DNA from: Heliocidaris erythrogramma
Taxonomy: Eukaryota; Echinodermata; Echinoidea; Camarodonta; Echinometridae
DNA: 64,000 nt
Reading direction: 5' to 3'
Assembly: GCA_025617745.1 (NCBI GenBank)
Contig: CM046868.1
Location: 18,418,615 to 18,482,614, forward strand
The translations under genes and the position numbers were made by a program. A model generated the notes under the pieces. It saw only the letters and a program-made list of their open reading frames with translations, ran no database searches and had not been told where the DNA came from. Shown here one piece after another: positions 1 to 12,300 of the stretch (its first letter is position 1; each line of letters opens with the position of its first letter).

Positions 1-399
1 CACCTGGCTAAACATTTCTAAATGTCATTATCTAAAAATTTAAATTGATAAATAAGGCTTATGAAAATGCAGATGTCCCTGAGGATATTTATTGCTGAAT
101 GACTCTACAGCCAATAGGTAGAACAGATCAAACTACAAAACATTGTTTTTTGTTTCAAATTTACAAGAACAGTTTCTCCCTTCCCCTATCTTATAACCAG
201 TTTCTCCCTATTCCCATCTTATAACCAGTTCTATTCAAATCGATCACATCTTGAAAAGAGATAGGAGCTTGTAAATTTGTGATTCACTAACGGACTTGTG
301 ATCAATCTAGACCAATCGCAACTCAATATTAGACAGGCTCTGATCTCCCAATGATTAAAGACAACATACATTTTATGATCTTTTATTTTGAATGTGTAG
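1..399. other. iPGM intron, left edge of window
   Basis: This is non-coding sequence upstream of the first visible iPGM exon. A roughly 30-base stretch is imperfectly duplicated in tandem at about 171-232. The intron ends with an acceptor TGTGTAG at 393-399. No other element is recognisable. Confidence 0.6.
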
Positions 400-3300
400 T
401 AAAGTACCTGAAGCAAACCCAAGACTACCTCGCTGAACTGCAATATGGCTCCCTAGCAACGGTCATGGGTCGTTACTATGCAATGGATCGAGATAAACGA
501 GATGAGAGGATAAAGGTGGCATTCGAGGGCTTGGTACAGGGTATTGGTGAAGCTACAACTAAGGAAAACGTTATTCAGGTATCAAAATCATCCTTGTAAA
601 AACTTAATTCTTTATTAATGTGAGGCTCACTGGATGTCAGACCACAAAGGCTGTGATTGTGATAGGACATTGTAGATTATTTTTTGTTGATATTAACCAT
701 TGAATTACTAATAAAGTAAAAGGAAGTACAGTGACCTACATGTATGCATGTGATTTTAGACATTAAATTCGTATAAGAGAGAAACAGTAAAATGACAGCT
801 CTGAATTTTTCTTTAATTAGCTTTGTGACACATCTTTGAAAACAAACTAACAATGTTTGTTAATGTTTGTAATATTCACTCAGTATAATCATTTAGGTTC
901 AAATACTGAGTTTCTTGATGAATGAAATTGTTTCTTTTGCTGTTTCTTTTGCACTGTACTCCTCCATATGTATTTTGTAACAGTTTTAGTTTTCAGTCAA
1001 ATTGAACTGATCTATTTTCCATTCAATTTATTGTTTGACCTTTATCTGATACAAAGTACATTTATTTCTTCCTTTGTATGAAATCTTGAAAGTAGTGTAA
1101 GCAATGTCAATTTGATATTTATCCATATATCTTTACTGTCAGTTGGTGCAATCTCGCTATGACAAGGAAGGCAGTGAGAGACAGACAGATGAGTTCTTGA
1201 CTCCCATCATCGTTAATAAAGAAGGATGCATTAGGGATGGAGACACTTTGTTGTTTATCGACTTCAGGGCAGATCGCATGAGGCAAATTGTCGAAGCCTT
1301 TGCCATCAAGCGCAACTTTGAGACAAGTGTTGTCCCCAAAGATATTGTAAGTAAAAGGGTGTCATGGGTATGACTTGGTCAGTCTTCTTTGCAAAAATCA
1401 TTCTTGAATATTATAAACAAACACAAATTTTGATGGTATGTACATCTAGATTATACGTATCAAGGTTCATAACTCAACTTTGTATGGAATATTTCTTTAT
1501 TTCTCCTTTAATTTATATATTTTCAGTCCTCAGACTCTAATATTGGAGTCACACTGCACAATTTATACAAAAAACTGATAAGTGAAATAAATTGGTTCTT
1601 TCAAGCTTATACAAAAATTGGGTGTCTTCATGAAGTATGAGAAAATAACTTAATATGTAATGAAAATCAATGTTATGCATGAGCACTGAAAAGAATCGAT
1701 TACTCTTCACAGGAGGTCGTTCTCGATTTCCTATGGAAGGAAATGACAATTGTACAATATTCAACAGGGGTCAATTTGAAATTTAGCCTGTATTTTAATT
1801 GCCAGAGCAAATCTGTCTCCTTTCTCTTGTATTTTATCGCTGGTTGTAACCCAATAGACCTGTTTATTAATTTTATGCATACTTCTTGAACAAATGTTTC
1901 TCTTGACGACTCAAAAGCTTGCCCTAGGCTTTCCCGACATAGCAACAACTAATGTATGCAACATGGATTCCATCCATAGAGATTCTATTATGCAAAGCAG
2001 GTGCACTAAATAGTTGGTAACTAAGGATTCTGGAGAGAAACATGCATACATTGAAATACACTAATTAGTAAACAGGTCTATTGATATTTTACATAACACT
2101 GCTCTGTACCTGTACAGTCAAACCTGTCTTAGCGGCCACCTGTCTATAGCGGCCACCTGCTTATAGCGGCCACCAAAAAAAACCCCGCAGGAAATTACTG
2201 TGTTGTAGACCCTGCATATAGCGGTCACCTGCCTAACGCGGCCAGCGGCCACCCATTATGTATCCCTTGGTCAATATCTGACCGCGTATAGCGGCCACCA
2301 ATATCGAGTCGAGCCGTAGCTTCATGCATAGGCATAATAAAGCCGCGATGTGTTTACCGAGTCCTAGCTCAGTCACATTCTCACAAAAACGTCGTGAATA
2401 GATTCTACAATGGCCAAGAAGATCTAAAAGTTTTACCACATTGCCGACTAATTAGAGATTAAAAGTCTTTTTAGTAAGAATTAAGCACTAGTATTGTTCG
2501 TTTACGTAATCTTCGCACCATCCAGCTGCAATCCCCTGCACCTGTATTGTTCTCTTAAGCTATCACGGTCGGCATTGATAGCGATCGCCATTGCGCAATA
2601 GCACAGGCTCGTACACTTCAATATTAATTTTTATTTTTTAAAAGATTTATCAAAAAAAATTTAAAGGGTTAAAGCTTTCGAAAAAAATATTAAAAGGAGT
2701 GATTTTTTTTAGAAAGTGAAAATAATAAAATACTACCCAACTATTATTTTTTTAAGGATCAATAATAACGATTTCATGTACGAGATTGTCCTGCTGAAAA
2801 ACAGCAGGAAAACTCGTCCAACGGCGATCCATTGTCGACCTTCGCACTTTCGACGAATCAAGCGAGCACCTTCTATCGCCTGTTCTCAAAAACAGTTAAA
2901 ACTTCTTTTAAAACATTCAAAAGGCAAATATTTATTGAATGAAAATTGATTTTATTTTTATTCAAAAGATAAACTCATTATTGTAATTTTTTGGCAGGAA
3001 GCAAAAGCATGATTAGACATCATTTTTAGACTATAAAAATCAAGGACAGCAGTCTACCGCGGGCGGTCCGTACGTGGTAATTTGAGGGAAAATTCATTTT
3101 ACACAGATTGCTCGTATATCTATCGTTTTTCTCATTTATTGACAAAGCACATTATTTTGGCATTTTATATATCATATGACAATGACATGTTATACGTCAA
3201 ATCTGTAGATCAATAGCTTGTTTCCTTAAGTGATATATATGGATGCATGTACAAGTGATGTTGTTGCGTGTACATGTATGTGCAAAAATTAAAAATGGCC

Positions 3301-6300
3301 ACCGACCTGACTATAGCAGCCACCTGTCTATAGCGGCCGCTTTTTCCGTTTCCCTTCGGTGGCCGCTATAGACAGGTCTGACTGTATATTGATTATTGTT
3401 ACTAGAAAGCCATTTTGTTTCACTTCTCTTTTTCAGAGTGTGACTTGTATGACTGAATACAAAGCAGACTTCAAACTTCCAGTCATCTTCCCACCTGAGG
3501 AGCCTAAGAATGTGTTAGCAGAATGGCTCTCAGCGAAGGGCATACACCAGTATCACTGTGCAGGTAAATTTACAGATCACATCGGCTTCCTTTGTATGTC
3601 TAGAGGCCTGGGGCGGTATTCTGAATACTATATTATCTTTTATGTTAAGGAAAAGTATGTTAATTGTGATAACAAATTGAAATTGCGCGCAATAAACACA
3701 TATCATTGGTGGTTGCGCAGATGTCTCGGTTGACTTTACGCGGGCACAGCCATCTTTACGCAATCATTAACCAATGACTTGTCCCGATTTTGATTTGTTA
3801 TGGCAATTAACATAGTTTTACTAACATAAAAGTTAACATAGTTTTCAGAATACGGCCCCAGTTCACATATGACCTGGAACTGCCTAAAAATTCATCGGCA
3901 AAAAAAGGGAAAAGAAAAATTTACATGTAAATGAAAGAAAAGTGGGGTGAAAACAAGTACAATGTACTTGCACGCAACAAAGGCCCCTAAGCATACTCCC
4001 TTATGTGTTGGTGAAATGCGAAGCACATTACTTTTGTGTCCTTTAATTTTAGTGCAGTGATTTACTGTGTCTTGCGTGAATGAGACTTACAGAAATTCCT
4101 GTCATCATGCATAGGCCAGGATAGATTCTCAGCAAAAAAAAATTCACTTGACCTATTTATAATACAGTGTTATTTCTTCTAACATCCTGTTTTGTTTGCT
4201 TTATATGATTTTTCTTTTCCATATGTGAGCTACATGTATGTATTGTTTAAAGTTACTTTTTCAATGAAGTGATTTACTGATTTATTCTTTTCACGCTTAG
4301 TCCATGCTGTGAATAAGTCATTAATTGTAGGTCAGAGTTGGTATTCAGTTCAAAACGGCCATTAGCATTTAGCTCGGCTAAATAAACTGGCATAAAATCG
4401 TATTCAGATCAAATCTAAGTATTGCACTTTAGCAAGCTACATTTAGGTCAAAATACTTACTGATAACCATTGTGACGTCACACAGCCAGTCCAAAGTTAT
4501 GCGCAATAAATGTGTCGCTAAATGCACTCTTATATAATTTGCTTGTGCACACTTTATACAGCTCTGTGTATGTATGAAAGCCATATGCCAACCAATCAAG
4601 GCCTACAAAGTAATTGTCTTAAGTCTGCAAGTGAGCTTTCCCTTGACTTTAACTCAGCCCAAAAATTAAAATGAATACCAAAGTTGCTAAAGTATTTTAT
4701 CTCAGCCAATAAACTATTAAGTAAAATACTCATATTTCTTAAGTAAGTACTGAAATGAATATGGGCCCAGAATTATGTGTACATGTACTTCCTTTTTCTT
4801 TTATTAGGGTCATCCAGTCCTGTTTAGAATGTCATGGGTGTTTTTTTTTATTCTCCTTGTGGTATTTGAAATGTAAACAAAGAATAACGCAGAGAGTTTT
4901 TATGCCTCCGCCCACCGAAGGTGGGTGCCGGAGGCATTATGTTTTCGGGTTGTCCGTCCGTCCGTCCGTGCGTGCGTCCGTCCGTGCGTCCGTCCGTGCG
5001 TCCGTCCGTGCGTCCGTCCGTGTGTCCGTCCGTCCCACTTCTCGTTACCGCGATATCTGAAGAATCATTTGAGGTAGGAACCTCAAACTTGGTACTAGTA
5101 TGTATCCCCATACGAAGATGAACTGATTAGATTTTGGGGTAAGTAGGTCAAAGGTCAGAGGTCACAGAGGTCAATTTACATGAAATTACATAAGAATTCT
5201 TGGTTTTTAGCACCGTTACCACGATATCTCAAGAACTATCTGAGTTGAGAACTTCAAACTTGGTACCAGTATGTATCCCCATACGAAGATGAACTGATTA
5301 GATTTTGGGGTAAGTAGGTCAAAGGTCAGAGGTCACAGAGGTCAATTTACATGAAATTACATGGAATTAGTGGTTTTTACCACCGTTACCGCGATATCTC
5401 AAGAACTATCTGAGGTGAGAACTTCAAACTTGGTACCAGTATGTATCCCCATAGAAAGATGAACTGATTAGATTTTGGGGTAAGTAGGTCAAAGGTCAGA
5501 GGTCACAGAGGTCAATTTACCTGAAATTACATAAAAATTCTTGGTTTTTAGCACCGTTACCACGATATCTCGAACTGTTTGAGGTAAGAACTTCAAACTT
5601 GGTACTAGTATGTTACCGTATACGAAGATGAACTGATTAGATTTTGGGGTAGGTAGGTCAAAGTTCAAAGGTCACAGAGGTCAATTTACATGAAATTACA
5701 TGGAATTAGTGGTTTTTACCACCGTTACCGCGATATCTCAAGAACTATCTGAGGTGAGAACTTCAAACTTGGTACCAGTATGCATACCCATATAAAGATG
5801 AACTGATTAGATTTTGGGGTAAGTAGGTCAAAGGTCAGAGGTCACAGAGGTCAATTTACATAAAATTACATGAAATTACTGGTTTTTAGCCTTGTTATCA
5901 AATATTTCTAATTTTATATGAAAATGAAATGAAATAAATTTTTCTGTCTCCTGTGCATTTTAAGTGAAAAGATTTGTCATTTTGTTGGACCAGTCCTTTT
6001 TAGAGTGTACATGTATGCCATACATTTCCAATCTGGTGATGGCGGAGGCATAAATTCCGACCGCGCGCGGTCGAATATTCATCTAGTTTTTTTTTTTGTC
6101 CCGACTGATGCAGAGAATTACATCTCATTTCTATTTGCTGTCTTCTGTTTTTTTTCACTGACTAATATAGAGACTGAGAAGTATGCTCATGTCACCTTCT
6201 TCTTCAATGGTGGGGTGGAGATGCAGTTTGATGGTGAAGAGAGGAAGATGGTACCCTCACCCAAGGTCGCGACCTATGACCTTAAACCAGAGATGAGTGT

Positions 6301-6319
6301 GCAAGGTGTTGCAGATGAG
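400..6319 (+). CDS. iPGM exons A-D (exon map)
   Basis: The exons are 400-578, 1143-1346, 3437-3563 and 6171-6319. Donors are CAG/GTATCA, ATT/GTAAGT, CAG/GTAAAT and GAG/GTAAGG; all introns end in AG. The first exon begins with the last two bases of a split codon. Exons A and B join in phase 0, as do B and C, while C and D split the Glu codon of AETEKY. Exon A carries GRYYAMDRD, exon [10 protein letters not shown], exon C MTEYKADF and FPPEEP, and exon [12 protein letters not shown] and [13 protein letters not shown]. These are the conserved iPGM blocks in their usual order, without an internal stop. Confidence 0.94.
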
Positions 6320-9300
6320 GTAAGGTGAACTTCAGGGCCCAGTGTCTTTAACAGTTGCGATTGATTCAAATCGATGGCAACTTGATGATATCAATCACAA
6401 GACTGTACTGAAGTGAGGACTTTAAGTTAGGGAATTGATTGGCTGACACGCTATCAATCCGTATCAACTGCAATTTCTATAAGAAGGGCCCTAGAGCTAC
6501 GTACATGTACTTGTATTGGCTATTTAAAATTCCATATTTAGAAAATAATTTACTTCCTTTACATCAGAGAATTAAATCCAAACTACCTCTTACTTCTTAT
6601 AAAGCACTTCATGTGTACCCAAGGAAGAGCTGGTCTAGTGGTACGGTTAGCTCTCTGTTTTTGCCTTCAAACTGAATTTGATGGACTCTGGGTCGAAACT
6701 GAGCCATGTTTTATGGATGGTGATGTTAAAGGTGGGTCCTCAGGCTTGAGTGATTGATACACATCTGTAAAAACTCAAATACACACACACACACACACAC
6801 ACACGTTTACATGGCTTTACTTCCGAGGACAACTATTGTTCCTCTATTGTTACTCGTCCTCGGACAGTCGACGGAATAAGGCATAAATTCATTGTTCGAC
6901 GTTCGAGGACTATTGTCCGCCTTCCGAGGACCATTGTTGTCATGATTTTTTTTTTGTTCTCTGTCCGAAAATGTCCTCGGACATAATGCTAAACAAACGC
7001 ACACACACTTTTTTTTTTTTCTTTTCATAACTTTTTTATTCCTTGATTCAGAATTTCAAAATAAATATTACAATTTAAGCATTGATTACACAGTATAATT
7101 CAACATGGCAATATACAATATATAATACAATTCCATACATGCCATTCATAAATAACCATAGTACAATTAACTGAACAAGGTATAGATTAAAATCATGAGT
7201 AATGAATTAAAGTATATAGGGCAATTGTAACAATGATTGTTACAATAATAACTTTTTTTCATAATTTTTTTTTTTTTATTCCTTAATTCAGATTTTCAAA
7301 ATGAATATTACAAATTAAACATTGATTACACAATATAATTCAGCGTGGCAATAGACAATACATATAATTCCATAGCATGCCATTGACTTCATAAATAAAC
7401 CATAGTGCATTTAACTGAACAAGGTATAGATTAAAATCATAGGTGACAAATTAAAGTATATAGGGCAATTGTAACAATGAATATTCTTTTTAAAACCGTT
7501 TGTAATATTATCTTGTATGTCCTCCTTCCGTCCAACATTCAAAATAAGTCCATTTTTTTAGATGTAGACTTAACTTATTTCGAGCTATTGCTTTTTTCCG
7601 TTCATTATCTTTACTTTCTAAAAGTGCATTATAGATTTCTTTCTTTGTTGGGGGCGTTCCTTTTGATCTCGCATTGTATATCATATATTTTATGAGTATA
7701 ATTAAGTGGTTAATGTACATATGTTTTTCTGATTTTCCATCTAAGCCAACTAAAATTTCCTCCCATTTTAAAGTATTTAAGTGCATCAATTTCATTTGTT
7801 CCCCAATTTCTTGCCACAATTTTCTAACCAATTGACACTTCATAAACAAGTGGTTGTATGCCTCAATTTCCTTTCCACAAAAAGAACATAAGTTAGATGA
7901 TAAAAAACCAAACTGATACAATTTATCATTACAATATAGGATACTATGTAATAATCTAAACTGAAAATCACGTAATTTCCCATCTAAAGTGCATAATCTC
8001 GGGGTCAAAAAGCGAGTTGCAACTCACACACACACACACACACACACAAACACAAACACACACACAGGTACCATCTATTTAATTCAATTCAATTCAATTC
8101 AATTTTATTTTACCAAAGCAATAAAAACATTATAAATACATACATACATGGAATATATACATTGGTACAGTAAAATATAAAAAAGTTGCTTGGCAGGTAG
8201 CAGCCAGAAAGGAAGCACCCCTTATATGTGGCCGACCTTAGAAAGATTTAATAAAAAGTTAAATGTACGTACCAAACATTACAAAATACAATATTACATT
8301 CACACAAAAAAAAAATACACAACAACGTGCCAGACGTATAATTAAACAAAACAAATAAAAGGTTCAAATCAATCAATAATTTGCAAGAATAAATTCTTTT
8401 AACTTACTTTTAAAAACATTCAGCGATACTGACTCTTTAATTGAAGAGGGAAGGGAATTCCAAGTGATAGGTCCTTGGTATATAATCGATTTTTTAAACA
8501 AAGATGTACGCAAATGAGGCAAGTGAAAATTCATGGCATTTCTTGTTCTATGCTTATGAATATTACAGTTTAGACTGAAATAAGTAAGAAGTAACTCAGG
8601 AAGAAGATGTTTATAACATAAATACATGATAATTCCTACTTGGTATAAGTACAAATCATCAAAACGCAAAATTTTGAGTGAACTAAATATAGGTGATGTA
8701 TGGGCAAGAAACGAGGCATGATCAATAATCCTAACAGCACGTTTTTGTAATGTAATCATTCTATTCAGAGAGGTTTCAGATGAGTTACCCCATACAATAA
8801 TGTTATAATATAAATATGGAAGGATAATTGAATTATATATCATTTTTAGTATAGTCTTGGGAAACGTTTTAAGTCCATACATAACACCAATATTTTTAGC
8901 TAATGTATTGCATATGAAATTTACATGAATTGACCAATTTAATTTATTATCAATCATTATACCAAGAAATTTTAGTGAAGACACCTGCTTAACCTGAGAA
9001 CCACACAAATCTATAACAATATCATCAGTATTACATTTTCTATTTGTAAACACCATAAAGTGAGTTTTCTTAATATTTATTGTTAACTTGTTTTGATATA
9101 ACCATTGGGAAATTATATTAATTTCTCGGTTGAACGTAGTTTGAAGAATATGTAAGTTTTTATTAGATAAGAAAATACTAGTGTCATCGGCAAAGAGAAT
9201 ACAATGCAAAATATTGGAAATATTACAAATGTCATTAATATATAAAAGAAATAAAAGAGGGCCAAGTATAGATCCTTGAGGGACACCACATTTGATTGGT

Positions 9301-12300
9301 CGATAACCAGATTTTTCGTTATTAATTATTACCTGCTGCTTCCGATTTGAGAGATAGCTTTCAAAAAGTTTTAATGTTATTCCCCTTATTCCGTATAAGT
9401 TCAGTTTGTTAAAGTAGAACGTTGATGATTTTAAATATTGGCTTAATACTTATTATTGCATAGATGGCATAAATTAAACAAGGTTATCCAAATTCAACGC
9501 TTGGAAACATTTGAAGTAATGATTATTATCAATTATAAAACGGTAAAATACAGCCCCCGATATAGCAGCTGAAGAGCTCCTCGAACGCTGCTGAGATATG
9601 TGACGACACACCCTGGACCAGTCCTGGCTAAGCAGACGATGTCCCATAACATCTTACACATTTTTCAGAGCCTATTTTGTCATCTCCTCTTCACTTATTT
9701 CTCTTCCTTCACTAGCGTCAGTCTTAATGTTAGTCTGTTGCCTCACTCTTAACTTCGTGTATGGTATTATTTTGATGAAAAATGCAGCGTTAAAAAAATA
9801 AAGGAATCAGTCACTTGTAAACAAAATAAGACGCCATTGTATTTTCAGCTGTTTGCACCGGGGCATGTTCGGCGTTTCAAGAGGGAACGAATACCATCCT
9901 GCTATTATTCGGAGGGCTTTTCAATTTGAAAGTGGGGTTTATTTCATTGATCATTGACCCTTCTCCTATGTATTTACAATCAAACGGTTTTAGCTATCAG
10001 AATCAGTTTCACTTTCCCTTTATAATGGTGTGAAATAAGGTCATGTTTAAATACACCAAACTCTTTATAATTTGATAAATAATTGCATTGCAATTACGTT
10101 CATTCATTATAGGACGTCGTCTGCTTAAGCAGGATCGATCCCGAGTGTGACGACATCAAAACATCGCTATATTTCTGGCGAATCCTCGGATATTCCAGAT
10201 GCTGAGAAGAGCTTTTATTTGTGTTGTTTTTATAATCACCAGATACGCAGTTGACATAAAACTTATAAGATTGCCATCTGTAAGCTTCCCAGTTTCTAGT
10301 GATACATTAATTGCCATATTTGTGATTTTCTTTGAATATCTACTTTAAGCAATATACAATGGTCTAAGGTATCAAAAGCTTTTGATAAATCTAAAAACAA
10401 ACCAACCATTACTTCTTCATTATCAATAGCATGTACGGCTTTATGGATAAAATTGATTAATGCAGACGAGGTGGAATGTCCTGCCCTGAAGCCATATTGA
10501 TTATTACTGATGATATTGCACTTAGATATAAAGTTATATAGACGATTATAAATACATTTCTCTAGTATTTTGGAAAATATTGTTAATACAGATATTGGGC
10601 GATAATTAGACATTATTTCAGGAGTACCACTTTTAAAAACAGGGGTGACTCTTGCTATTTTCATTTGATCAGGAAATATACCTTGTTCAAGACTCTGATT
10701 AAATATTGCACATAATGGTTTTACAATTAAATGTATCACACGTTTAATAACTTTAACATTAATCCCATCAAACCCAGCACTAGTGTTAGGTTTAAGGCGA
10801 TCAACAATATTTATGATTTCTTTACAAGTGATAGGTTTAAAAAATGCAGTCTGTTCGTTCATTTGTATATTTTTGGCATGATAATTATCACTACAATTGT
10901 TAAATGAACGATTAAAATCATATCCAATATTACCAAAATATTCATTCATTTTTTCACAAATTTCTTTATTATCAGATATTGATTCATTATTGCACATGAT
11001 TTTTTTACAAACAACCTTTTTATGTTTTTTCCCCAATGCATGATTTATAACATCCCATGTTTTCTTAACATTACCTTGAGAGTCATGTAATCTATTCGCA
11101 TAATATTGCTTTTTAACAAGAATAATCATATTTGTTACTTTATTACGAAGTTTCTTGTAGACATCTTTTCGGTATTGTGTAGGATTTTTTATATACATTT
11201 TATACATACGACACTTTTTATTACACATTTTTCGCAATTCGTTTGAAAACCATGGTTTATCTCTACGTTTACATTTAATAGGAAAACAAACATCATAATC
11301 ATTAATGAATTCACTTGTGAAGTTATAATAATTAGTATTAACATTGTCATTATCAAGTGACCATTGTGTCAATTGCAACATATGAACAAAATTTAGAATA
11401 CTCCTTTCATTAATTACTCTTTTAACACTCTTCATTTCTGTATTTACAATTAAAAAATCAGAATCGCAAATACAATAAACAGGAAAATGATCAGAAATGT
11501 CTGTAATAATTATCCCCGATCGGATTGAACAAGTATCATTAGTTATAATGTTATCAAGTACAGAAGCAGATTGTTCGGTAACACGAGTGGGGTATTTTAT
11601 AAGAGGAAACATTGAATGAAGCATTAACAATTCTAAAAAATCTGTTACAATTTGGACCTTACCAACGTTCAATAAATTCATATTAAAATCACCCATCAAA
11701 TATAAAATACTTTTCTCTCTATTTACAGTCTCAAATACATCAGTAAGATATGAAAAAAATCTTGTGTTTGGTAGCAAGGGGGTCTATAGATAACACCAAG
11801 TAATATAGTAGAGTTATGATTATGGATTTCAATAAAGAGACTTTCAGTGAAAACTGTGTTTACATCTAGATCAAGACGACGTTTGTAATTGATGTCAGTC
11901 CGAATAAAAATACCAACACCTCCTCCACGCTTATTCTTCCTGTTATTATTCATAAATTCATAATTATCTAGATTGTACAAAGAGAGTGAAGACTGGTCAT
12001 TAATCCATGTTTCAGATATACCGATAACGGAAGGTTGCATTGAAAGATTACTCAAAAATAAAGACAAATAATTGAAGTTTTGACATAAGCTTCTACAGTT
12101 AACATGGAAACAAGATAACTTTTTAGTAATATTTTCAGATGAGTATGTACTTGACACAAAATTATTATATTCATTTGGTGTGTAATATGCTTCCACATGT
12201 ATAGGACCATGATCACTTTCAGAATCTGCTGGAGTTAAAAATTCTTGCAAAGTACATAAATCAATATCATTAAGACATTTGAAGAAACGATTCTGGCTAG

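Noticed and set aside
4755-5121. Open frames with Ser-Val-Arg-Pro and Gly-Arg-Thr-Asp repeats on both strands
   Set aside because: They are translations of the (TCCG)n microsatellite within the family-A element; no start context, homology or splice support.
5145-5840. CRISPR-like array (regular repeats with spacers)
   Set aside because: The whole 170-bp unit repeats, not short repeats with unique spacers, and the sequence is eukaryotic.
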